A stretch of 64,000 nucleotides of DNA from Lathyrus oleraceus. Lineage: Eukaryota > Streptophyta > Magnoliopsida > Fabales > Fabaceae. Made by a program: the position numbers and the translations under genes. The stretch spans positions 535,240,082-535,304,081 of the forward strand of contig NC_066585.1 in NCBI RefSeq assembly GCF_024323335.1, written 5' to 3'. Below the pieces are notes generated by a model that searched no databases, was not told the DNA's origin, and worked only from the letters and a program-made list of their open reading frames with translations. This document shows, one piece after another, positions 46,130-56,895 of this stretch (its first letter is position 1; the number at the start of each line of letters is the position of its first letter).

Positions 46130-49100
46130 ATCCGTATCCACTCTGGATCCTATTGATAATAATTCCGCTACTGTTCATTATGACTTCGAAAATCCGATCT
46201 ACCAAGCCGAAGATGGAAGCGAGGAAGATTGTGAAGTCCCTGGAGAGCTTGCCAGACTGTTATTGCAAGAGGAAAGGACTATACAGCCGCATGAAGAGTC
46301 GCTCGAAGTCGTAAATCTAGGTACTGAAGTGGAAAGAAAAGAGGTCAGAATAGGAGCAGGATTGGAAAACAATGTCAAAGAAAGATTGATTCGGATGTTA
46401 CATGACTATGTAGAGGTTTTCGCCTGGTCTTATGAAGACATGCCCGGATTAGATACTAATATAGTGGTGCATCGGCTGCCTACGAAGGAAGACTGCCGTC
46501 TTGTTAAGCAAAAGGTTCGCCGCATGCGTTCCGAAATGTCCGAGAAAATCAAAGCCGAGGTTATGAAACAGTTCAATGCCGGTTTCCTAGCCGTTACTTC
46601 TTACCCTCAATGGGTTGCTAATGTGGTGCCAGTGCCAAAGAAGGATGGTAAGGTGCGAATGTGCGTAGATTACCGAGACCTGAATAAAGCAAGTCCCAAA
46701 GACGACTTTCCACTCCCGCACATTGATGTTCTGGTAGATAACACCGCTCAACACAAAGTATTCTCATTCATGGATGGATTCTCGGGTTATAACCAGATTA
46801 AGATGGCACCTGAGGACATGGAGAAAACTACGTTTGTGACGCAATGGGGCACTTTTTGTTACAAAGTAATGCCATTCGGTCTAAAGAACGCCGGGGCAAC
46901 GTACCAGCGTGCTATGGTGGTTTTGTTCCATGATATGATTCATCATGAGGTAGAAGTATATGTGGACGACATGATAGCTAGATCTCACACTGAAGGAGAA
47001 CATCTCGATCATTTATACAAACTGTTCGAGAGGTTGAAGAAGTACAAGTTGAGATTGAATCCGAACAAATGCACTTTTGGAGTAAGATCCGGTAAACTCT
47101 TGGGCTTTATTGTCAGCGGTAAAGGAATTGAGGTTGACCCGGCTAAAGTGAGAGCTATTCAAGAAATGCCAGTTCCCTGTACGGAGAAAGAGGTAAGAGG
47201 TTTCTTGGGACGCTTGAACTACATTGCTCGATTTATCTCCCACTTGACCGCTACCTGCAAACCCATCTTCAAATTGCTGAGGAAGAATCAAGAGATGATA
47301 TGGAATGACGAATGCCAGGAAGCTTTTGACAAAATCAAGAACTACCTCCAGGAACCTCTGATTCTGATACCACCAGTTGAAGGAAGACCTCTAATCATGT
47401 ATTTGACCGTGTTAGAAAATTCAATGGGGTGCGTATTGGGGCAACATGACGAGTCTGGTCGAAAAGAGCATGCCATATACTACCTGAGCAAAAAGTTTAC
47501 CGACTGTGAAACAAGATACTCACTGCTCGAGAGAACTTGCTGTGCTTTGGCCTGGGCTGCTCGCCGACTAAGACAGTATATGTTGAATCAGACCACTTTG
47601 TTGATTTCTAGGATGGATCCCATCAAATACATGTTCGAGAAGCCTGCCCTCTCCGGAAGAATAGCGAGATGGCAGATGATCTTAACAGAGTACGATATCC
47701 AGTACACTACCCAGAAGGCAATCAAAGGAAGCGTGTTGGCTGATCATTTGGCTCATCAAGCGGTGGATGATTACCAATCTATGAATTTTGAGTTCCCAGA
47801 TGAGGATGTCATGTTTGTTACGGATAATGAAAAACCTAAACCAGATGAAGGACCCGAATGGGGATCCCGATGGACTATGGTCTTTGATGGATCTTCTAAT
47901 GCATTGGGCCATGGTGTTGGAGTTGTACTCATTTCTCCCGAGGGTTACCATACGCCTTTCACGGCTAGACTATGTTTCCATTGTACCAATAATATGGTTG
48001 AGTATGAAGCATGTATTTTTGGACTCAAAGCTGCTATAGATTGGCGAATCAAGTTTTTGAGTGTGTACGGAGATTCGGCCTTGGTAATCAGTCAGATCAA
48101 AGGAGAATGGGATACTAAACATCCAAATCTCATCCCTTATCGAGAGCAGGTAATGACATTAATCCCCTACTTTGAAGAGATCACATTCGAACATATCCCA
48201 CGAGAAGAGAACCAGTTGGCAGACGCATTAGCTACCATGTCATCTATGTTCAGAGTCAGATGGGACAATGAAGCTCCCAGGATTACCATTGGACGGTTAG
48301 ATGAACCAGCATACTGTTATGAGCTTAACACTGAGAAGGTACCGGAGAAACCTTGGTTCCACGACATAAGAAGATATTTGGAAGCTCAGGAATACCCTGA
48401 AGGGGCATCCATCAATGACAGAAAATTCCTGAGGAAGTTCTCCGCTAAATTCTTTCTGAGTAACGGAGTATTATACAAACGTAATCATGATTCGACTCTG
48501 CTTCGCTGTGTGGATAAAAAGGAAGCAGAAAGGATTATGGAAGACATGCATGACGGTATTTTTGGGACTCATTCTAGTGGACATACAATGGCCAAGAAGA
48601 TTCTGAGATCAGGGTATTATTGGTCTACCATGGAAGCAGATTGCCACCATCACTCCAGAACCTGTCACAAGTGTCAGATCTATGCGGACAAAGTACATGT
48701 GCCTCCTGCTCCATTGAACGTGTTGACAGCTCCTTGGCCCTTTGCAATGTGGGGCATCGACATGATCGGAGAGATTAAACCTATGGCTTCTAATGGACAT
48801 CGCTTCATTCTCGTCGCCATTGATTACTTCACAAAGTGGGTCGAGGCAGCCTCATTCGCTTCTGTCACCAAGAATGTGGTGGCACGGTTCATCAAGAATA
48901 GTCTTATTTGTCGATATGGCATCCCTGAAAGGATTATCACCGACAATGGTACTAATTTGAACAACAAGATGATTACTGAACTCTGCACGCAGTTCAAAAT
49001 TAAGCATCACAACTCTTCTCCGTACCGACCAAAGATGAATGGCGCCGTAGAGGCTGCTAATAAGAACATCAAGAAGATCATACAAAAGATGACGGTAACG

Positions 49101-49601
49101 TACAAAGACTGGCATGAGATGTTACCGTTTGCCCTTCACGGTTATCGCACTTCAGTACGCACTTCGACAGGGGCAACTCCTTTCTCTTTAGTCTATGGAA
49201 CGGAAGCCGTTTTACCAGTGGAAGTCCAGATTCCCTCTCTAAGAATCATGAAAGAGGCGGGCTTAGATGAAGATGAATGGATTCAGACACGACTCGATCA
49301 GATAAATTTGATTGATGAAAAGAGACTTGCGGATGTTTGTCATGGGCAGATATATCAGAAGCGCATGACCCAGGCATTTAACAAAAGAGTCAAGAGACAG
49401 GTGTATCAAATTGGTGACTTGGTGATCAAGCGTATCATTCTACCCCAAGGTGATCCCAGAGGCAAATGGACTCCCACATACGAAGGGCCATTTGTAGTTA
49501 AGAAGGTATTCTCTGGTGGAGCCATGATACTTGCTACAATGGATGGCGAAGACTTCCCGCATCCCGTGAACGCGGACATAGTTAAAAAATACTACGCATA
49601 A
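46130..49601 (+). CDS. Ogre pol: RT, RNase H, archaeal-type RNase H, integrase (exon 2)
   Basis: Reverse transcriptase spans about 46610-47050 with CVDYRDLNKASPKDDFPLPH, FMDGFSGYNQIKMAPED, MPFGLKNAGATYQR and the YVDDM catalytic box near 46958. RNase H follows (about 47390-47600; YYLSKKFTDCETRYSLLERT). A second, archaeal-type RNase H typical of the Tat lineage is at 47870-48250 (MVFDGSSNALGHGVGVVLIS, NMVEYEACIFGL). Integrase has a zinc HHCC region (48570-48680) and acidic residues in WGIDMIGEI, ITDNGTN and MNGAVEAANK. The C-terminus GKWTPTYEGPFVVKKVFSGG completes it. No stop before 49601. With exon 1 the polyprotein is 2,167 residues. It is expressed by splicing from exon 1, so the in-frame ATG at 45915 is not expected to be used. 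Confidence 0.95.
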
Positions 49602-50164
49602 AAGAGACCCGCTAGGTCGACGCACCTAGGCAAAAGTAAGGGCATCCCGGCGAACCAAAAGGGTTCGGGCAAAATTAGGGATAAACATATAAAAATGTAC
49701 ACCCGGCAAGTCAAAAACCTGAAAAGGCGGCTTGGGCAAAAAAGGGTATCCTGGTGGACTGAAAACCTGAAAAGGCGGTCCAGGCAAAAATTAGGGATTA
49801 AAGCGTATGACTATGTCCCGTTCTCAGTCAACTTTCATCCAAGTTCAAGGGACTGACCAAGCCAATCACTTCTATCCGACAGCAGGGGATGAGATGCTTG
49901 AAGACATAATGGCAGTAGTAGACTTAAAATCAATAAGACTTTTTCTGCATAGCTTTCTCTCTGTTTTTTGACAGTTTCCTCTTACTAGGATTTCTGTCTC
50001 CTTGTACACAATTTGCCTGTTTATAGGCCTTCTTTCAAAAAAGATACTTTTGTTTTTTCTGTTTTGTTTGCGTAAACGTCCATTGATTTAATTTGAATTA
50101 ATATATGCATTTGAATATGACCAATGTTTACCAAAATACATGCATAGAATAGCAATAGCAATTA

Positions 50165-50497
50165 CTACAAGACTTCGGGATCGAGGATAAGGTCTAACCA
50201 TGCTTCCAATGAATCTACTACCAATTCTCTTCCCCCAGCAAGCCTGTTTTTCCCCAGAAGAAGTTGGCAGTATTCCCCGGCACAGCCAGCTATTCCCCAA
50301 CAGAGGTCGGTCTCATCAGGCAGATTGATCATCTCATCCATCCCTAGCCAGGCTCTGTTGAATATCTCTACCATCAGGCAGAAATCAGAACCCCCAGCCG
50401 AGAGAAGGTCCTCCACACGAATATCTCCAATCAGTAGATGGGGATTTATTTTCCCCAGTAGAGTCCCCAAGCAGAACTTCTCATACGCATAACTCAT
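50165..50497 (-). CDS. Possible antisense ORF in the Ogre 3' region, 110 aa
   Basis: A minus-strand frame reads MSYAYEKFCLGTLLGKINPH, then LIGDIRVEDLLSAGGSDFCL and LDLILDPEVL, moderately hydrophobic and without low complexity. Some Tat-lineage elements carry an antisense additional ORF between pol and the 3' LTR, so this may be a short example. It has no recognised domain and could be chance. Confidence 0.25.
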   Translation of the reverse strand: MSYAYEKFCLGTLLGKINPHLLIGDIRVEDLLSAGGSDFCLMVEIFNRAWLGMDEMINLPDETDLCWGIAGCAGEYCQLLLGKNRLAGGRELVVDSLEAWLDLILDPEVL

Positions 50498-50986
50498 TCA
50501 TTACATCGTTTCACAACATACGCATGCATACAACATTCGCATTTATTTTCGAAAGCATAAAACATCTCATGCATCATGACATGGCATAAAGCTAACCTTT
50601 CTTTGCAGGTTAATTATCCTCCTGATATAGTCAAAGTAAAAGGCTCATTCAGGTAGACGCCTTTATCAATCACAGACAGGATTCAGATACACATTCCAGA
50701 TGCGATTCATGGGAACATTCATTCTGACAACACTTCGATATCCTCATAGCGATGGCGTCTTTAAGCCCATCCCAAACATTTATTGCAAATACAATGTATA
50801 CAGATACAGCCTAACATACGGTTCATCCGGATTCATCTCAACATAGGACTCCTTCAACAACTCAAATACAGTCTAATGTACGACCAAGTTAGACCTTCCA
50901 GGCATCAGATACAGTCTAATGTACGATCAAGTTAGACCAGATGCTGCTCAAATACGGTTTAATGTACGACCAAGTTAAACCTTCAT

Positions 50987-51371
50987 CTTTCTCAGGTGCT
51001 ACCTTCGGACAGGTACATTCCTGAATGGTAGTCTAGTATACGGCTACTCCCTTTCTCAGGTGCTACCTTCGGACAGGTACATTCCTGAATGGTAGTCTAG
51101 TATACGGCTACTCCCTTTCTCAGGTGCTACCTTCGGACAGGTACATTCCTGAATGGTAGTCTAGTATATGGCTACTCCCTTTCTCAGGTGCTACCTTCGG
51201 ACAGGTACATTCCTGAATGGTAGTCTAGTATACGGCTACTCCCTTTCTCAGGTGCTACCTTCGGACAGGTACATTCCTGAATGGTAGTCTAGTATACGGC
51301 TACTCCCTTTCTCAGGTGCTACCTTCGGACAGGTACATTCCTGAATGGTAGTCTAGTACACGACTACTCCC
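50987..51371 (+). repeat. 64-bp tandem array, six copies
   Basis: ACCTTCGGACAGGTACATTC occurs at 51001, 51065, 51129, 51193, 51257 and 51321, exactly 64 bases apart, with only a few point differences (for example TATATGGC in the third copy and TACACGAC in the sixth). The near identity implies recent expansion. Confidence 0.97.
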
Positions 51372-51746
51372 TTTTCAGCAGCTTCAGCCTAACGTACGGC
51401 TCATTCTGCAACTCAGACACGATCTAGCGTATGATCCATTCTGATCCCTCATCCCCAGCAGTATAGCATACTCTGACTCCCCAACGAAGTCAACAGCATA
51501 ATGGATGGTTCACTATACGGTCTGATGTAGGACCCGGTGTGACACCCATGTCTCTAGGTATCGTCTAATGTACGACACAATCTGGAAATCTCCTCAGCAA
51601 GTTTCTTGGATGGCATCTTTAAGCCCATCTCCGTCAAGACAAATGAACAAGTGCAAATTCTTGGGGCATTCTAAGTGTTCAATAATCTTTCACCTCCAGA
51701 CCACGAACGGCACCTACCATTCTACTCTCTCGGTTCAAGAATATTG

Positions 51747-51758
51747 AACAGGGGCAGC
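51747..51758 (+). other. Ogre polypurine tract
   Basis: GAACAGGGGCAGC ends directly before the 3' LTR start and is the plus-strand primer site. Confidence 0.8.
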
Positions 51759-53897
51759 TGTCATACCCCAAAATTTGCCCGTTGGTATTACAAAGCATTT
51801 CTCGAGACTCTCCGGCTTATTCTGCAAGGCACCGACATCAAGTGAACAAAAGCCCAGCTCACAACAGGCCCAATCCAAAAGGGGCCCAAAATAGCTTGCT
51901 CGCTAGGCGAGCAATCTCTTCGCCTAGCGAATGCTTCGTCATGACACTCGCCCAGCGAAGCGTTAGATCCAGGAAAAGGCCCAGACCTAGTTTGCTCGCT
52001 AGGCGAGCAATTCCTTCGCCTAGCGAAGCTTGCGAAGTTTGAGATTTTTGGACCTCATTTTAAGCCCATTAGGTCACCACTACCTCTACTATAAATACCT
52101 GCTTCTCTGCTACGAAAAAACACACACAGACGGACGAAGACGGACGGAAACACGCATCCAGAGGGAGAAACACAGAAACCCTGCTGATCCAAAGAATTCA
52201 GAAGGCGGAAACCCTGAAGGCCGCTTACTCACTCCGAAGCTACCGTCGTCCAACTCAATCCGGCTCGCCAATTCAAGGTTACAACTTGATTTGCAAACAG
52301 GTTAGCCTCACTATTATCGCTTTAGTTTCTTAATTGGCATATGATTATCATTTGGTGTCCGTATTTTGCAGGTGGTATCATTTTAGTATCTTAATTTGCA
52401 TGTGATATCGTTTTGTATTTTCACTTGGCATATGGTACCACCTCATGTTCTTAATTTGTGGATTATAATTAAATTCATAAACATTTTGAAGTCTTGCATG
52501 AGAATTTAAATGTGTTTGCCTATTGTGAAGCTGAACCATATAATTGTATGTTGGATGCCATAAGCCATGCTGCAGGTTGAGGTCATAATGTTCTCAAATT
52601 TCAAACCCGTGGCCGCTCGCTAGCTCATCGCTAGGCGAGCCCGCAGCGAGCCTTCGCTGAGCCTTCGCTAGGCGAAGCAGAGGCGACCGGGCCAGGGGCT
52701 GCTTTGCTTTTTGCTGCCTATTTCATGTTTACCTAATGATGATTCTGCATTATTTGGCCTAAATTCTTGGCTGCTATATTTATCTTATGATGCAATTTCC
52801 AATTGTATTTTATGCTTTAATCCGTGTGTTCATGGTGTAAAGGCTAGCATACTTCCGAAGAAATAGCCGGTTAGGTACTCCGCTTTACGCATGGGAAGCC
52901 TTCATGGAGGGGGATCCTAAATCATTTCACTTTAATGTGAAGATCCATATTGATTGCCTAATTAATTTTACTATATTAATTTTTAATGTAATGTTGATTT
53001 TAATGTATCGATTTAATGCGGTATCACCATAATTACCTAATGGACTTAAAACATGGACTTTAAATAAATGACATCGGACCTCTCTTTATTACCCCACGAT
53101 TACAATATTACGGTCATGTCCCGCGAATATGGGGATATCCTTAGCAAAGACCCTTCGGTAAAATCATCATAGTCCCTCGGATGTTGCCTTCGAAAACATG
53201 ATTTTGTCCCTCGATGACCCTTCGGTGTAGCCTACGGTTAAATGATGATAGTCCCTTCGAATGCTAAGGATTCCTCACAATTGTTGCCTTCAATGACCTA
53301 TCGATGACCCTACGATGACCCTTATATATCCCAAGGATAAACTACTTGCTTCTCAATAGTAAGGACAGTTTTACCCTCATAAGGATAGGATATGCCCGGA
53401 AAGACCTCGGACAGGTGTAACCTTAATTGCTCATTCATAACAAAAAATGCTTTTCACACCCCACACCTTTCAAACGTCTTCTTTTGGAAAATCACCACTT
53501 AGCATACATCCGTACTAGGATCATTGCCAAGTTATATTTTTCTAAACTACTTTCAAAAACTAAATGAGATAACCACTTTGTATACATTCATGCAAGAATC
53601 ATTACAAAGTTAAATTCTCCTTTTCAAAACATTTTTCATACATTTCTCAACCACCTTTTTCAAACAAAGAAAACATAAATGATTGAGCAATTAAGAGCCC
53701 ATGGATAACCATGGATACAAAGGGTGCTAATACCTTCCCTTTGTATAAAGTACCTCCCGAACCTAAGAATTTAAAGTTAAGGTCTTTCCTGTTCTTTTCC
53801 ACCTTTCCTTAAGGGATAAAAGAAAAGTCGGTGGCGACTCTTGCTAACCGCGACATTGCGATTACAAATCCAAATAAAGTCAGTTCACCGTATGACA
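51759..53897 (+). repeat. Ogre 3' LTR, 2,139 bp
   Basis: Identical to 38468-40606 at an offset of 13,291 bases except three substitutions seen by eye at 53270, 53271 and 53391. Followed by the target duplication ACGTG (53898-53902). Confidence 0.97.
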
Positions 53898-53915
53898 ACG
53901 TGAATTGATTCAAGC

Positions 53916-54068
53916 ATGGCATATGCGAAGTATGAGGTTGAAAAATTCACAAGCCAATATGATGTTGGCTTATGGCGATTGAAGATGCGATCATTGCTTG
54001 TTCATAGGGGTCTTGAAGAAACTTTGCAAGATGAAATTGTTCTTGATGCGAAGCTGAAGGAAAATTAA
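53916..54068 (+). pseudogene. Copia gag N-terminal remnant
   Basis: MAYAKYEVEKFTSQYDVGLW, then RLKMRSLLVHRGLEETLQDE, and a TAA after 50 codons. This is the standard start of a copia gag (DUF4219/UBN2). Later sequence to about 54500 continues the gag in broken frames. Confidence 0.7.
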
Positions 54069-54715
54069 AGAAGATGTTGATGGATAAGGTTCACAATGCA
54101 ATCATCTTAAGTTTTGGAGACAAATTAATGAGACATGTCCCAAAGGAGAAGACACCAACTAGAATTTGGTGGAAACTTGAAGGTTTGGACATGACCAAAT
54201 CTCTAATGAATCGTATTTATCTTAAATAAACCTTATATTCATTTAAGATGCGAGAAAAAATACCTGTTGAATCTCAATTGAATGTCTTCAATAAACTGAT
54301 TATTGATTAAGAAAATATATATGTGTTTATCAATGATAATATCAGACCTTATTGCTATTGTATTATTTACCTAAGTCTTTATCTCATTTAAAAATAAACT
54401 CTCTTTTATGGAAAATAATCTTATCCTTGGTAGAAGTTAAATCAGCCATAAACTGAAAGGAATTGAATGGAAAAAATGAGCAAAAGGCTTCTTTGAGTGG
54501 TGAAGGCTTAATAGTCCGAGGAAAACAAACAAAGAAATACAATCATCATGAGAAGAATAAATTATAGCCACAATCTGAAAATATTGGTAATGTATCTAAT
54601 ATAAGATGTTGCCACGGTAAGAAGGAAAGTCACACTTGAAGATTAAGCTCTGAAAGGAAAAATAGTTATAATTTTCACATATTAAAGGAAGGAGGAAATA
54701 TTGTTATAGTCTAAG

Positions 54716-54910
54716 GTGGGTGGGTATGAATCTGCAGAAGCTTTAATGGTGACCTTTGGGAAATATAAGGGAGAATGGATTATGGATTACGGGAATTTCT
54801 TCCATATAACACCAAATAAGTCTTGGTTTGAGAAGTTCACAGATATACATAAGGGTAAGTGTTACTTGAAAACAATAAACCATGTAAGATTTAAGGTATT
54901 GGGTCAATAA
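54716..54910 (+). pseudogene. Copia protease-region remnant
   Basis: GEWIMDYGNFFHITPNKSWF resembles the copia protease site WI-x-D-(S/T)G-xxxHM, here with YG in place of the catalytic S/T-G. That change and the surrounding stops mean it is inactive. Confidence 0.6.
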
Positions 54911-55044
54911 GGTTCAAGTTGCATTATGGGATTAAAAGGATTGTTCGAGAGGTGGTATTTGTTCCTAAAAATAAGAGAAATCTAATTTCTCATGGTAAAA
55001 TAGGTATAAAATGGTTGTCTATTTAGATATGAAATGACATATTG

Positions 55045-55280
55045 GAGGTTATGAAGAACTCAAAAATTGTCATAAGGGGTGTAAGGAAGTATGGATTATA
55101 ATCATTGGAATGTGAGGTAGTACTTGGGTCAGTATCTTTAATTTTTGTAAGAGGTGTTATTAGAGGTTATGAAGAACTCAAGGATTGTCATGAGGGGTGT
55201 AAAGAAGCATGGATTATATTCATTGCAAGGTGAGGTACAAGTTAGGTCAATAACTTCAGTTTTTGTAAGAGATGTCAATA
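55045..55280 (+). repeat. 118-bp tandem duplication
   Basis: GAGGTTATGAAGAACTCA begins at 55045 and at 55163, with the rest of the unit (GAGGGGTGTAA, TGGATTATA, TTTTTGTAAGAG) also duplicated but diverged. The duplication lies in the copia between protease and integrase. Confidence 0.8.
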
Positions 55281-56140
55281 ATTGAGATATGGCATAGAAG
55301 GTTGGGGTATGTGAGTAAAAGGGGTATGGTACAACTCTGTAAACAAGATCTGTTATATGGTGACGAAGTGAAGAAACTAAACTTATGTGAACACTATGTT
55401 TATGATAAGGCTTGTACAACAAAGTTTGGATATGATCGACAAAGAACTAAAGGAACCTTAGATTTTGATACATGTTGATCTATGGGGACCAATTAGAACT
55501 CTATCTCCTTTTGGTGCAACATACTTCTTGACTTGTGTAGATGATTTTTCAACGAAGTTGTGGATTTACATTCTCAAAACTAAAGATGAGGTTTATGAGA
55601 CCTTCAAGCACTGAAAAACAATGATCGAGAATCAAGCTGAAAGGAAAATCAAGAGATTTTGTTCAAATAATGATTTTGAATCCTATTTTTATTTTTCAAT
55701 GATTATTGCAAAAGGTGGGAATTACTAGGCATAAATCAATTGTTAGGACACCCCGGTAAAATGGCCTAACATAAAGGTTAAACATAACCATACTTGAAAT
55801 GCCTACTCTCAAGTGCATATGTCCCAAAGATCTTTTGTGTTGAAATCGTGACAACAACTTGTTTCTTGATAAATACACGTCCATCTACAACCTTAAACAT
55901 GAAAACACAAGAAGATGGTGTGTACATCCTCCTACCAATGACCGAGTTAGAGTGTTTAGTTGTGTTTCCTATGCGCACATAAGACAAGACAAATTGGAAC
56001 AACACCTTTAAGTGCATGTTCATAGAGTATTAAGAAGGTGTCAAAGGCTATAAGATGTGGTGTTTAGAAGATGGACATAGCAAATTCATTGTAAGTAGAT
56101 ATGTGGCATTCAATGAATCCGAAATAACATAAAATACTAA
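55272..56140 (+). pseudogene. Copia pre-integrase and integrase remnant
   Basis: IEIWHRRLGYVSKRGMVQLC begins the GAG-pre-integrase domain, followed after a frameshift by HVDLWGPIRTLSPFGATYFL and WIYILKTKDEVYETF. Later parts include FLINTRPSTTLN-like and VFSCVSYAHIRQDKLE sequence in shifting frames. The second and third catalytic acids cannot be read in frame. Confidence 0.7.
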
Positions 56141-56449
56141 CAAAGGACAATTGGATCTAGTTCTAGAAAAAACGATATTTCATGTGAAGCCTACTAATAC
56201 AATTTAGAGAAACAAGATGACATCAGACAACCTGAAGAAGAGTGTCTAGAGGTATTGAATGTAAATTAGAGTTGAGCTAGTGTTGTAGCTCAAAACTGAC
56301 AGATGTTAGTTTTGTATAGGATTATCCGCTACTTGCGGTCATCTAGTGTAGAATATAAATTCAAGTTATAACAAACATTGTAACTAACTTTTGTAGTAAA
56401 GAGAAAACAATTATGAGAAAACTCAATTATCTCTCATAGATTTCTAATA

Positions 56450-56458
56450 TGGTATCAG
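56450..56458 (+). other. Copia primer binding site
   Basis: TGGTATCAG, complementary to initiator Met tRNA, 16 bases before the gag ATG at 56475 and just after an LTR-like end. Confidence 0.65.
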
Positions 56459-56474
56459 TTAGCTAGGTTGATCC

Positions 56475-56895
56475 ATGGCGGAAACTTCTCCACCAGTGTC
56501 ACGCACACCGGGAGCCTCATATGCGAACCTCACCACCTCTCTGGTGCCGACGATTTCGTCTCACTTCGAGGAATCGCGTAGTCTTCAGTTCTCTCTCAAG
56601 ATCGCGCACAAGCTCGATGAAAAGAACTTTCATCTATAGCGCCAGCAAGTGGAACCATACATCAAGGCACACGATCTCACCGATCTCGTGGTATGCACTC
56701 GCGTTCCACCAAAAAAAAATTGATGATGAAGCCCGCCGCAACGACACAGTAAATATGGTGTACTCCACCTAGATTCAGAAAGATCATATGCTTCTTTCAT
56801 GGCTCCAAACCACGTTATCTAGCGAAATCCTTTCGCATGTCCTTAGTTGCTCCCATGTTCATCAGCTATGGGATTGTTTTTTCTCCTATTTACAG
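56475..56895 (+). pseudogene. Copia gag, part 1
   Basis: Starts MAETSPPVSRTPGASYANLT and continues FSLKIAHKLDEKNFHL, a stop where Trp is usual, then RQQVEPYIKAHDLTDLVVCT. This is copia gag (UBN2 type). After a small frameshift LLSWLQTTLSSEILSHVLSC leads into the insertion at 56896. Part 2 resumes at 61850. Confidence 0.75.

Larger units (their letters stand above)
49602..51746 (+). other. Ogre 3' region between pol and 3' LTR
   Basis: Non-coding on the plus strand. It contains short GGCAAAAA/AAACCTGAAAAGGCGG repeats (49650-49800), a CCCAGCAG-rich segment (50230-50480) over which a 110-codon antisense frame is open, degenerate TAATGTACGACCAAGTTAGA-like repeats (50800-50990, 51370-51570) and the 64-bp array. 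Variable repeat-rich 3' regions are usual in Ogre. Confidence 0.7.
38468..53897 (+). mobile_element. Full-length Ogre retrotransposon (Ty3/gypsy, Tat lineage), 15,430 bp
   Basis: Two LTRs of equal length (38468-40606, 51759-53897) with three visible substitutions, TSD ACGTG, a primer binding site, an extra ORF upstream of gag, gag-pro, a 239-bp intron and RT/RNase H/aRNH/integrase. A repeat-containing 3' region and a polypurine tract complete it. These are the published hallmarks of Ogre elements. All coding regions are open. It lies in the leader of a copia element between its LTR side and gag. Confidence 0.97.
53898..56275 (+). mobile_element. Degenerate Ty1/copia element, plus strand
   Basis: Begins with the leader and gag start that continue from 38449-38467 across the Ogre insertion. 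It then runs through a protease-region fragment and integrase, ending before any reverse transcriptase near the LTR of the next copia. Many stops are present. It differs in sequence from the minus-strand copia at 35.6-38.4 kb, so they are separate families. Confidence 0.7.

Noticed and set aside
50987..51371. CRISPR-like array
   Set aside because: The whole 64-bp unit repeats with no unique spacers, and the DNA is a plant nuclear retrotransposon.
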